Positions 12,094-23,400 of a stretch of DNA of 64,000 bases are shown here, in pieces. The notes beneath the pieces were generated by a model. The model had not been told where the DNA came from, made no database searches, and saw nothing but the letters and a program-made list of their open reading frames with translations. The stretch comes from Eudorina sp. 2006-703-Eu-15 (Eukaryota > Chlorophyta > Chlorophyceae > Chlamydomonadales > Volvocaceae): contig BDSI01000080.1 in assembly GCA_003117195.1 (NCBI GenBank), positions 372,001 through 436,000 of the forward strand, written 5' to 3'. The stretch's first letter is position 1. Every line of letters starts with the position of its first letter. A program made the translations under genes and the position numbers.

Positions 12094-15000
12094 CTGCATT
12101 GCCGTACACATGCGTACGCATACACACACGCGTTGGGGCAAAGGAGTGCGGCGATTCAGTGACGAGTCGGAAATGTATTCTCACACGCACATGTCGGAAA
12201 TGTATTCTCACACGCACATGGAATCACACACACAAACACACACACAAACAAACAAACTCCCGTTCCCTTCAGCCACAGACCAGCCCCTGCCCACCCCACC
12301 CCCCAGCAGCACCCCCTCCCCCCCCCCCAGCAGCAGCCCGTCAGCAGCCCCTCCTCCGTTCTCCCTCTCCCCCGCGTCCCCTCTGCAACCCCTGCCGCCC
12401 CCGTCGTCCTCCTCCCCCTTCCCCAGCCCTGGCTGACTCACCAGTCGTTGTCGAGGCCGTCCGAGCAAGCGTCGGCTCCAAAAGTCATCACGACGTCCCC
12501 TGGAGCCGGGACCTCCGTCTTTCGATTGGAGCGGCACACGGTGATCATCACGAAGTCTTTGGTCTTTGTGGTGATGGAGATGTTGAGGAAGCCAGCGGGG
12601 ACGGTGGCTACGGGGGCGATGTGGTAGGTGTTGAGCCAGTCCGCGGGGCTGGACAGCCACGCCACGTCCACGGGGGCGAAGCTGCTGGCGAGGCCGTTGG
12701 CCGTGTCGTTGGACTCGTGGATCCTGAGGACGGGAACAAGGGAGTGTGAGGATCGGCGAACCAGCTAGGACGGACGAGCAAAGCTGGTTTGGGTTTGCGT
12801 TTGGGTTGGGTTGGGTTGGGTTGGGTTGGGTTCGACAAGCAGCAGTGCCGATGTGTGGGCGTTTGTTGCGCTGCGCCGGGTGGCTAGGAGGCCATATCAT
12901 GTGTGCGACCGCTTGGCGGATCTGTCTTCAAAACCACGCGTGAAGGGCAAGGCAGGCATGGATCGTCATAGACGACGTGCTACACGCCTTCTCCACTGCG
13001 CAATCTGCAGTTGTCTTCCTACCACCGTTTAACTGCACGTCGTTGTGCGGGGCGGCAAGTCAAGCCCTTTTTCGCATCCGCCGTTTGTTCGTGCTTTCCC
13101 CGCCCCTGATGAATGGTTGGTGCTGCAGGCATCATGCAGTACGGTTGCAGTACGGTTGCAGTACGACACTGCCGCTGCATGCATGGCGCAGCGGGCCGCC
13201 CCCTCACCAGACAAGGCCGTTGTAGTCGTTGAGCTCGTCCGGTCCGTGCAGACCCGAGTCGTAGGTGCCGGTGCCGTTACCACGTACCCTGCACATGCAG
13301 CGAAATAATCTTAACCCGAAGATACATGATCGATCCACGACACCCGTCATCGGTCCGGATCTCCTGACTTGGCGTAGTCTCGGCGCGGTGAATCATGCAC
13401 GCACACGTACACGGCGCCGCGTTCCAGGCCAGCCGTCTTGTTTTTGCTGAATGGAATTTGCAGGTAGGATTCACCTTCTTGGGGGCCAACGCCCAAACCA
13501 CGTTGGAACCCTCACATCATATCATGCCGCCACGGGCTGACAGCCGCCCGGAATATGCCATATGGCTGCACGACAGCTTGTCGGTCATTCCGGTCGTACC
13601 TGTACGACACATACAGCGCACGCTGCGGCGGCGCCACCATATTTATTGGGCCGGTGTGGGTCGGGTCGGTGACGATTCGCAGCATGCTGTTTCTGGCCCG
13701 CGACATGGAGGCCACGATGTAGCGGTACGACACTCCAGGCATAAGGCTGCTCAAGGAGACGTGGGCTCCTGGGGCGGTTGTGGACCAGCCGGCCTTGTAC
13801 GACTGCGGGCGCACGAGCAAATAAAGTGCGGAAAGGAACGAAGAACGAGCAAGAGATTAGACCATGCGTATTGACGGACAGACATCTATGCATGTACAGT
13901 GCATGTTAACGGAGTCCGGCAACCCAACCACATGCACGGGGTCAAAACGTTGACTGCCAGCATAAAGGCTGTTTCCGCCAGTGTTGCTATCTTCCAAAAC
14001 GGGGAAATAGAATTCCGCAGGTTTCCGGCCTGTCGCCAGTAGCCAAAAAACCTTTGGCAGGGCAGATTTTGGGGGGCTTCCTAGGTGCCAGGAAATAAAA
14101 AACTCCGAGGCAGGGTGGAAATATTTCTGCGTGTTTCGACAGCAGGGCCACTGTTACCACAGCGACGACAGGGATTCTAAGTCCATGGAGGCCTGAAGCG
14201 CGCTTTCCTTGCGTCGCGGATGCATATGGGAGGGTAACCAGGAGTTGGGGACATGGCATTCGAGTGTGTTTTGGCGGTAGACAGGTGTACGATGCAGGAT
14301 TTTCCCTGCGCCTGCAGATTTTCAGGCCTTTTTGGTAGTCTGGAAAATAGTTGGCAGGGCAGATTTCCGGCTCTCCACAGCGTCAAATAAATGAAATCTC
14401 GCAGGTTTCTTGGGGGTCCGGGAAATAAAAAATTTCCGGCTTTTTTGCCCGTAAATATTCTTTTTATTTAAGATAGCAACACTGGTTTCCGCCCGCACAA
14501 CGCAGCCAGCAGCCTCAGCAGCGACTGGGCTCGGGTGGGGAGTAACCGGTGACAGTCTAGGGCTAGAAACCGGCGGTTTGTCGCTACGGGAGACTGCACC
14601 ATACTCGCCGTATCACGTGGCGAGGAGGGGCCCGGGATTCGAACCGAGGATCTCTGGACAGTATGCCAAGCGTATGTGTTGGCAGGATTGCGCCACCTAC
14701 GGACCACCACCCCATCCAACCGCCCACCCACCCGCCCGCCCGCCCACCTGAGGTGCGTTGAAGCACAGAATCGTGTTCTGGTTGTCGGAGGCTGTGCCCG
14801 AGCCCAGCGGGTCGCTCACATCGCCCGTGGGGCTCACGGAGCAGTAGGGGCTGCCCTCGGGCTCGCCCCAGCAGTTGCGGGTGCCTGAGGACTGCAGACC
14901 GATGTTGCGACCTGCACCCAGTCACCAAGCACCCGGCCAGTCAGCCGCGTACGAATTGGCGCACGTGCGCAATCAGCAGCAACCAATGATTGGATGGGTG

Positions 15001-16811
15001 TACGCACCCACCCACCCACCCACCCACCCATCCATCCATCCATCCATCCATCCATCCATCCATCCATCCATCCATCCATCCATCCATCCATCCATCCATC
15101 CATCCATCCATCCATCCATCCATCCATCCATCCATCCATCCATCCATCCATCCATCCATCCATCCATGAGCGACCAGACCAAACTGCTGTAATCCACACG
15201 CCAGGAGGTCGGCGGGTCAAGTAAAATGATGCTATCCGTTATTAACTGGTTTGCGACTTCCAGGGCCCATACATTGGCGCCTGCTGCATCTCTTCCATCG
15301 GGACAGGGCGGGCGCAGAACGCAGCCGCCGGCTCTTCAGCAGTGTCAGACCCGTCCGGTTGGTTGGACATGCCAACGAAATGCTCTGACGGTAGGTATGT
15401 CGGCCTCTATCCATTTGACGCCCGCGGCCGCCGCACGACCTGCTGCTGCTCACCTAGTTGGGCGAACACGGATGCCATATCCAGGTAGTTGCGGCTAGCG
15501 GTGTCCGTGTTGATCCAGGTGAGGCAGGGGCTGGGGGCTTGGCAGCCTTGCATGGCCTGGAGGGGCATGCGCGGGTATGCGTGTGGAGGGGTGAATGTGG
15601 ACACGCACGCAAGGCGAGGCGAGGCGAGGCGCACGTACCACACATCGCACGCAGGCATGTGTGCACACGTGTGGCAGTAGCAGTATCTGTAGCAGTGGCA
15701 GTAGTAATTAAATATCGGTGACATTTTGTGGTGATAACTAGCTACCGGGCAGCTGCAGGTGTGTTCGCGGACGGACGGAACGGCGGATGCTCCGATGCAG
15801 ATCTGCTGATGACGGAGGCCTGCTTGCATGCGGGCTGAGTGCTTACCACTCCCGCCCAGTCGGCGTTGCGCTTGGCCCAGTTGAAGGGGAAGATCATGAT
15901 GTTCCTGCGGTACAGCTGGGTCCACTGCTCTCGGATCTGAGGGAAGTTGACCTGCAGCAGCCATCGGCCAGTGCGGCGGTCAGGCGCAGAATCGTTCGCG
16001 GGGCAATGCATGGGCGGCGGCACGAACCGCAGCTTGTGGCGCACGACGCCGCGCGCACATGTTACGGCATATGCGTGCATAAGATGGGGCGTCTAGATCG
16101 GTCGTCAGGACTGGAAAGCACCGCGGTATCTCTACGAAAACAAAGGCCTCAGCCATGCCGTCTCGTCTTCGGCTGGGCCCCGTGCAGCGCCAGTGCCTCG
16201 TGGGCCTGGGATTGCCGCCCTCCCTTATTTCCTTGCAGGACCTGGGGTGTCCCCTCATGGGGGTTCCCGCCAGGCACATAAACTGGGCGACGCCCGAGCC
16301 GGTAGTCCGGCTCTTAGCAGGGAGTCGTACGCCTAGCTCTAAAGCAGTCCATCTCCTAGCAGCCTCGTACCCCGCTGGTGGCTGGTTCAGGGCCGGCCCT
16401 CGGTGGCTGTCAGAGAGGCAGTTCTGGGGCGGGCACGTCCACGCTATCCATCCTAGGAGCCCTGCCCAGACGCGGCAGGCCGCCGAGGAGCAGGTTCACG
16501 ACAGATAGGGCTCACTGGCTGAGCTTTGGCAACCTATCGGCAGCACCGGCCAGCAAAAACCCTAGCGCGTTGACCTGACCTGACCTGACCTGACCTGACC
16601 TGTGTGTGTGTTAAAATAAACCGAGAGACACGACTGGCGAGGACCCTAATTGCGCACGCGGACGAGTGAAGCCGTTGGCTGTGCATTGCCGACAGGCCGG
16701 GGCTTTCGGTGTATACAGAAAAGAGGGGCGACATGCGATAAAGCAGAGGCAAAGACAGTGTGTCCCCGTAATGGAGAGTCGCGGCTGTGCGGGCGGCTTA
16801 CGCGGGGCGGC

Positions 16812-16894
<83 letters not shown>

Positions 16895-17067
16895 CGTTAC
16901 ATATCTGCCGGGCCGACACTGGCCGGGGGCGCTAACCCGCCCCATACGGGAGACCGCCGAAGCACTTTCCCCCGGATACGGGGGAAAGGGGCGTAAGGGG
17001 CCTCTGTCCCCTCGCTCTCAACCTAGGGCGCGTGCCCGATCCCCGAGGATCGGTGACCGCTGTGCCC

Positions 17068-17159
<92 letters not shown>

Positions 17160-18879
17160 TGTGTGTGTATTTTGGCTAGGGAATGCCCTTCATGTCGGTG
17201 CGTGCAAAATGAAGGGTGATGCGCGTAATTGGGTGGCCCACGGTCGGTCCGACCCACGTCTGTGAGCGAGCGGATGAAGCGGCTGCTGCACTACTGTTTC
17301 CCCCCTATCGCTCCACAAGGCACACAAGGTTCCACAGTTGATTGGCGGCCATCCACGCACGCAGCCGACTTACGGCCAGGTGCTGAAGTGCCGCATTGGT
17401 GAGAGCGAACCTCTCGTTGTCCATGTTCTTGCCGTTGCCGAAACCATTCCGGAGGTCGTACGGGCCTCCTATCGTGGTGCCGTTGCAGGGCATATCCACG
17501 TCGAAGACGAGGTTTTCCTCCGGGAGGAACGTAAGCATGTTGTACGAACAAGTCTGCGGCATGCATTCGGCACCGATGTCGTACATATCAGGTAGATACG
17601 AGGTACAGGCATGCAGAGAATGATGTCCAGCAGGCCCGTCGCAAATAAAAGCAGAGACGATCGGTGCGCGCTTACCCCACATAGACAGAGTTGAAGTGCT
17701 CGGAACAACGCCAACATGATATCAGATGTATGTTAGTCAGAGGGTACACGTTGTAGTGCTGTGGGTGGATTGCGATCATGCCCAGACCTACCCGGTGGTA
17801 CCGCTGCAGGGTTGCGGCGATTGTGCCATTGCTGTTCGTGTCGAACCACCATTGCCGTACAACGTCAGCCGTAATCTTGGGAAACAAGCCGCACGAGGAG
17901 CTCCGGAACACGAAGGTGAGCGAGGTGATGTGCAGTTGCTGATAGCTGGTCAAGAAAAGATCCTGAAGGCATGAATGTACGCAATAGATTGGAGCGAGCG
18001 GGGCAGATGAGCAGGCAGCCATGCCTGGCAAGCCAGCAGGAGGCCGTGAGCAGATTGGGCGATTACTCGTTACCGTGGCATATGCCGTAAAACATACCAA
18101 CATACGGCTCGGCCGCAGCTAGCCAAGCGCGAGCTGACACGCAGCGCCTGCATCGCGCACGCTCCTCACCTTTTCGGCGGACTTCTTCAGTACCACTGGG
18201 CTATCCGCTCGGGGGATGCTCGCCAGCGGCCCGGCGTTGAGGGCGGCGAGTACGTTTGTGAGCGTCATGAACTCCTGCAGGGAGCGGCGGCCCTCCTGGA
18301 AGTCCAGCACCATGCGGCGGGCCGCCTCGTGCTGCTCACTCAGCAACCGCCGGTTGCTGCCATCGGCGCCTGCGTTTTTAGCCAGCAGCCAGCCAGTCAG
18401 TCAGTCAATCTAGTCAGTCAGTCCGTCGACCTAGTCAGCGATCCACGGTGAGAAGAGTGAAAGAGCATCCGACCCCACTCGGAGGACCATCTTGGCTTCG
18501 CCATCTGCCTAGCATCTGTTCATCACCCTAAGGGCTTCCTGTCGCGCGGACCACGCAATGCACGCTGCGTCGCTGCCGCTGCTGACCGGCGGCGCGACAC
18601 GTGTACCACAAGTGGATGACGCGAACTCACCCAGGCCCAGCAGAGCCGCCTGTTTCGCCGACAGCTGCACCTTGAGCGCGGTCTGAACCACATCCCCGGT
18701 CTTCACGGAGGAGCTGCGGCTGCCGAAGTCGACCCTGACCTCGGCACCAGTGGCGGAGGAGGCCGCGCTTGTGCCCGTCACTGCTGCGAGCTTGTCGGCC
18801 AAGGTGTAGATGGTCTCCGGCTGCCGCCGAACTCCCGCGGCATCCCAACCACCGTCGACCACGTAGACCTGGACCGTGC
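9230..18879 (-). CDS. Gametolysin-like (peptidase M11) unit 2 with giant Pro/Ser tail; probable 3' half of a fused gene
   Basis: Exons: 18631-18879, 18170-18369, 17792-17962, 17374-17553, 15847-15951, 15454-15556, 14748-14911, 13600-13802, 13208-13288, 12442-12723, 9230-12093. Every join keeps phase with GT-AG, and each exon has a counterpart in unit 1. Family landmarks in order: N-terminal beta-rich part starting [46 protein letters not shown], the active-site position, [29 protein letters not shown], then a Cys/Asp motif ([20 protein letters not shown]). The HExxHxxGxxH zinc site is replaced by [11 protein letters not shown], so no Zn ligands remain and peptidase activity is not expected. 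The unit has no signal-peptide exon or start codon of its own; its first exon is phase 1 and is fed in frame by unit 1's last exon. The C-terminal tail, about 950 residues, is hydroxyproline-rich cell-wall type. Probable location: extracellular matrix. Confidence 0.75.
12801..12832 (+). repeat. (TTGGG)n short tandem repeat
   Basis: About six TTGGG units in the intron between exons 13208-13288 and 12442-12723 of unit 2. Only about two units are present at the same place in unit 1 (about 21950-21966), so it expanded after the duplication. Confidence 0.9.
14629..14705 (-). other. tRNA-like / SINE-like fragment in an intron
   Basis: The minus strand shows a box B-like motif (GGTTCGAATCCC) about 40 nt downstream of a box A-like stretch (GTGGCGCAATCC). 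I could not fold a full cloverleaf: the acceptor arms do not pair and position 33 of the anticodon loop is not T. The segment is absent from the matching intron of unit 1 (about 23215-23304), so it is probably a tRNA-derived insertion. Confidence 0.35.
15005..15168 (+). repeat. (CCCA)n/(CCAT)n microsatellite, about 160 bp
   Basis: A short CCCA run followed by about 35 CCAT units in the intron 14912-15453 of unit 2. The matching intron of unit 1 (about 23550-23600) has only scattered CATC words, so this grew after duplication. Confidence 0.95.
16130..16560 (+). repeat. Dispersed repeat, copy 1
   Basis: Matches, in inverted orientation, the segment about 20890-21150 in an intron of unit 1: shared words include GCCGTCTCGTC, CTCGTGGGCCT, TTTCCTTGCAG, TTCCCGCCAGGCACA and TATCGGCAGCACCGGCCAGC. 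It sits in the unit 2 intron 15952-17373, which is about 1.2 kb longer than its 224-bp counterpart in unit 1. Confidence 0.75.
16813..16891 (+). repeat. (GT)n microsatellite, about 39 units
   Basis: Long uninterrupted GT run inside the same expanded intron of unit 2, directly abutting the dispersed repeat at 16893. Confidence 0.95.
16893..16980 (+). repeat. Dispersed repeat with (GT)n head, copy 1
   Basis: About 85 bp beginning ATCGTTACATATCTGCCGGG, nearly identical to the inverse of 48853-48945 inside the helicase gene. Both copies are preceded by a GT run on the same strand, as at the end of a retroelement with a simple-repeat tail. Confidence 0.85.
17071..17168 (+). repeat. (GT)n microsatellite, about 48 units
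   Basis: Second long GT run in the same unit 2 intron, broken only by an A near 17153 and its end. Confidence 0.95.
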
Positions 18880-19839
18880 CTGCCGAAGTCGATTGGGTGC
18901 GCGACAGACACAAACCAAGTTGCGAAAGTCAGATACTGCCTGGTTGCTCGGACCCGGCGCAAGAAGTCAGGACGTCTGGCAGCGGCTAGCTGTGACTGTG
19001 ACGCATGTGGGACGGCTAGGCAAATAGTGAAACTGCTATCCTTACCGAATAAATAATAATTAAGGGACCGATTACATATGCCGCAACTCATTCGGACAAT
19101 ATTCACCGGAAAACCAGTCTTTAACTAATTATCACAAATCTTACAAAGACAGGTTGAAATCTGAGACTGTGGCTATCATCAACTCATCTCCTCCAACTTA
19201 AAAATTTAAAATAACTTTTCTGGAAAAATACGAGTCCACATTACTAAATTACTAATGTGAACAATTTGTCAAAGAGCTATCTCGCCACAAACCAATTTTT
19301 CGCAATAATGTTTTGTTGGAATGAGTTTCCGGCAATCGGGCCCTGATAAGTGGGTGCGGTAATGTTGGATATTGTGTACTCGCCTTCACCAAGACACATC
19401 AGATAGAGAAATCAAAAAGATGTCTATGTAAGGCCGGCTGCGCGAGCGGCATCCGATGTAATCCACCGGTGTCAGGCCGTTCAGACAGGAAGCAGACTCC
19501 ATTGAGCCGATTTATCATATTTTTTCATAAAAACATAAAATCACGTTGACTCTTGTTCTGCTGGCGGCGATGCGGTACCTCGTCACAGCATTCGCCCCTG
19601 TTCGCTTCGCTCACCTTCGACGTAAATCGTTACGTTCACGCCAACCAGCGCCGCTTGAGTCAACGGTGCAGCTGCGTGGGGCGTGCATGGATACAGTTCA
19701 TTATAATTGAAAAAAGATCTTGCAAACCCGTCCGGTTAGACTTTCAAGCGAGTAGTCGTAAGTACATACATGTGTGCACACGCCCGTGCGCGCTGCAGGG
19801 AATGCATACCGAAATACCGAAAGCTAATGCAGTTCCGGT

Positions 19840-20265
19840 TGTCTTGCTGGGCGCTGGAAACCAACAGAGGGCATAGGGGCAGACACCGTGTACCTAGGAA
19901 ACAGCGGGTCTGTCGTTGCTTCGGGGTCGAAGGTCAGGTCCAGGACGAAAAGCATGTTTTGCTAGGTTGTCCGGTGTACGGCAGTATTCGCGCGCGGCGG
20001 AGGAGGGTTTTCACCATTTCACTACCATGCTGGAAGCCATGGCCTGGGACCCGGCTCGGTTAGCAAGGCTCTTGGAGCGCATGTGGGCCCACCGTAACTC
20101 AATCGTCTTTTTTGGACGGTAGTAGTCTCCTTTTTACTTCCTGCTATTGCATTGTCATGCGTGTGCTTTTAGGCGTTTTTTGCGTGCCCTTGGGCCAACG
20201 GCTCGTACGGGTAGTTGTACAGGTATGGGGTTATGCACCCCCAATCATGTAACACACACACACAT
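19840..20265 (+). mobile_element. 5'-truncated non-LTR retrotransposon (LINE) remnant
   Basis: The plus strand encodes a piece typical of the C-terminal end of LINE polyproteins: a Cys-rich CRCFGVE followed by QDEKHVLLGCPVYGSIR, and further on an ARLLERMWAHRNS stretch after a frame break. It is followed by a 3' region ending in (CA)n at about 20251-20264. A second copy of that 3' end lies at 48297-48356. It sits in the first intron of unit 2 and is absent from the matching intron of unit 1. It is too short and frame-broken to be active. Confidence 0.65.
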
Positions 20266-20365
20266 GCCCGTGCATTGCTCGGGACGAAAGCAGCGATTTG
20301 CCAAGGGGTAAGTGCTTGTACCACTGCCGCATACACATACACCGCTTCTACAATGCGAAACCATC

Positions 20366-20402
20366 TCAATCATTAACCTTACTTGCAATCGTTGCGGAAG
20401 GC
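20366..20402 (-). other. Fusion junction between unit 1's last exon and unit 2's first-exon remnant
   Basis: Above about 20402 the minus strand is unit 1's Pro-rich exon. Below it, CTTCCGC-AACGATTGCAA matches the end of unit 1's own signal-peptide exon (CTTCCGC-GATAATTGCAG at 27169-27187), and the following intron matches unit 1's intron 1. The surviving donor (GTAAGG at 20377-20382) leaves phase 1, exactly what unit 2's first exon (18879) needs. If this intron is retained, translation stops at 20366-20368 after only a few more residues. Confidence 0.75.
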
Positions 20403-23400
20403 GAGGGGGGCCGCGGGGACGGCGGCGGGGAGGGGCGGGGAGGTGATGGCGGTGGCCGGGGAGGCGGCGGTGATGGCGGTGACGGCGGCGGAGACGGCAG
20501 CGGGGGCCGGGGGGGCGGCGGTGGTGTCGGCGGCTTCGGTGGGCTGGGCCGCAGCTTGCATTCCGGCTCCTCCATGTCAATCAGACCGTCACTGCATTGC
20601 CGTACATACACACATACACACATGCGGGTTGGGCATTGAGTATATTATATATGCATACGGGCAATTATTTGGGCCTTGCACATCAGACACATACACCTGT
20701 TCTGCCTGCCTAAGAAAACGCACACACATGGGGGCAGAAGAGTGTTGAAGTGACTGGTCAGACATGTACGGTAACTCCGCATAGACAGTGCGACGGGGGT
20801 GCGGAGGGGCTTTTCGGGTACGACGGGGTGTGGGATCATCGAGCCTTGTAAGCGACGGCCGCCACGGGTCAGAGTCACGCTTGGGGGGTCGTAGCTGGCC
20901 GGTGCTGCCGATAGGTCACCATAGCCCGGTAGAGCTGGGTATTTGAGTGCCTGTGAAGAGCTGGACCACAGGCTCGGACGCCTTTGAACTGTGTGCCTGG
21001 CGGGAATCTCCGGAGGTTGGACCCGGGTGCTGCAAGGAAATGAGGGAGGGCAGCTAGGCGAGGCCCACGAGGCTACGGCGCTGCCGAGCTGGGGACGAGA
21101 CGGCGTGGCTGCGGCCTGTTTTCGTGGAGGCAACGCCGGTGAGCTCCTGTTTGAGCTCGGTCCCGCCCGCCTGCCATCCGACATATAACACACGTGCCCG
21201 CCCGCTGGTTCTCGTCCCCTGCGCTGCCCCCTGGTTTTGTGCCTCAGGGTTTCAGGCCATCCCGGTGTTTTGCCGGCGATTTATCGACGTTCCGGTCAGC
21301 GCTAAGCGTGTTTCATTTCGCGGGCGCTGCAACTCCCGCATGCATTCACGGCATTGTGGCGTGTATGTGTCTGAGTGACCCGGGCAGCGGACCCGTACCG
21401 GCTGGCAGACGCGACGATGTCAGGCTGCTGGGCGGCCTCCGACACCCTACCGCACCGCCACGCGCCCACCTGCGCGGCTCATCACTACGGTGTGTATCTA
21501 CCTGTCGCCGATGGCTGTCACCGACGACCCACGGGGTCCGCTGTAACATCCTTAATAATAATGTACCTAGGCACCTGTCCAGCCCCGGCTGACTCACCAG
21601 TCGTTGTCGAGGCCGTCCGAGCAAGGGTCGGCGCCGGTGAGTACGACCCCCGGCGCAGGAAGCTCCGTCTTTCGGTTGGATCGGCACACGGTGATCATCA
21701 CAAAGTCTTTGGTCTTCGTGGCGATGGAGATGTTGAGGAAGCCAGCGGGGACGGTGGCTACGGGGGCGATGTGGTAGGTGTTGAGCCAGTCCGCGGGGCT
21801 GGACAGCCACGCCACGTCCACGGGGGCGAAGCTGCTGGCGAGGCCGTTGGCCGTGTCGTTGGACTCGTGGATCCTGAGGACGGGAGCAAGGGAGTGTGAG
21901 GATCGGCGAACCAGCTAGGATGGACAAGCAAAGCTGGTTTGGGTTTGCTTTTGGGTTGGGTTGGGCTTGACACGCAGCGGTGTGGCGGTGTATGTGCGTG
22001 TGTGGCTGCTGTTTGCACCGTGAGTTGTGATATTCACTGTTTCGTACGCCTATCTCCGCCCCAATGTCCATTCGCCCTGATTAAAGCCGTACTGCAAAGA
22101 GGGGTTTCGTTACCACACCAATCAGGCGCATTTAAACCGGCACCCCCATTTATGGTTGGTGCTGCAGGCACCATGCAGTACGAATGCAGTACGTCTGCAG
22201 TACAACACTGCCGCTACAACGCTGCGCGCAGCCGGCAGCGGGCCGCCCCCTCACCAGACAAAACCGTTGTAGTCGTTGAGCTCGTCCGGTCCGTGCAGAC
22301 CCGAGTCGTAGGTGCCGGTGCCGTTACCACGTACCCTGCGCAGCAGCGCGAAGCGAAATAATCATAACCCGAAGATACATGATCCACGACACCCGTCATC
22401 GGTCCGGATCTCCTGACGTGGCGTAGTCACAAGATGTATGCGTACATACAGCGTGCCATATTCGCAAAGAACTTTTGTTGCTACATTGTAGAAATAAAGA
22501 TCTCTGGTTTGTTGCTTCCGATGGCCCACCGTCATTAGTCACGCAAAGGACAGCCGCCAGGGATATGACATCCTGCACGGTAGTTGCTCGTCCATGCCGG
22601 TCGTACCTGTACGAAACGTAAAGTGCACGCTGCGGCGGCGCCACCGTGTTATTGACGCTGGTCTGGGCAGGGTCGGTGACGATTCGCAGTACGTTGTTCC
22701 TGGCCCGCGACATGGAGGGGACGATGTAGCGGTACGACACTCCAGGCATAAGGCTGCTCATGGAGACGTGGGATCCAGGGGCGGTCGTAGACCAGCCGGC
22801 CTTGTACGACTGCGGGCGCACGAGCACATAATTAAAGCGAGCATGCGGAAAGGGCCAAAGAACGAGCAAGAGATTAGACCATGCATAATGAATGGATGCA
22901 TGAATGAATGAACGGTACAGCACAATGCATGATGGACAGACATCTATGCATTTGTACATTTGTACATCTGTTAACGGAGTCCGGCAACCCAACCACTGCG
23001 TCCAAACGTTAAATGCGCGCATAAAGGCTGGTTCCCCCCGCCCAACGCAGCCAGCCTCTCGCTCCAGTGACTGGACGGGCTCAACTTGCGACCAACTTGC
23101 GACTGCCTCAGTTCCATTCCAAGACTCAGTTACTTTGCGCAAAACACGCCTGTCCAGGAAGTCATGGCTTGGTCCAGTTGTGCCTCAACGTTTAACATCT
23201 CGGCGTAATAACCGGTGACATGTCGTCCAGGGCTCAAGACCGGCTTGCTAGCCGGGTCGCGCCACCCACGGACGGACCACCCGCCCACCCGCCCGCCCGC
23301 CCACCTGAGGTGCGTTGAAGCACAGAATCGTGTTCTGGTTGTCGGAGGCTGTGCCCGAGCCCAGCGGGTCGCTCACATCGCCCGTGGGGCTCACGGAGCA

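Noticed and set aside
8496..12436. Long plus-strand open frames rich in Gly, Ala or Arg
   Set aside because: They are shadows of the minus-strand Pro/Ser exon (CCN codons read in reverse). They switch composition wherever the Pro frame slips and have no start context or domain.
12801..12832. Interstitial telomere repeat (TTGGG)n
   Set aside because: Volvocine telomeres use TTTTAGGG. This is a short intronic repeat that expanded from a few units also present in unit 1.
14629..14705. Functional tRNA gene
   Set aside because: Box motifs are present but the acceptor stem does not pair and the anticodon loop lacks T33.
14834..15224. Open frames encoding HPSI or MDGW repeats
   Set aside because: They are translations of the (CCAT)n microsatellite within a unit 2 intron.
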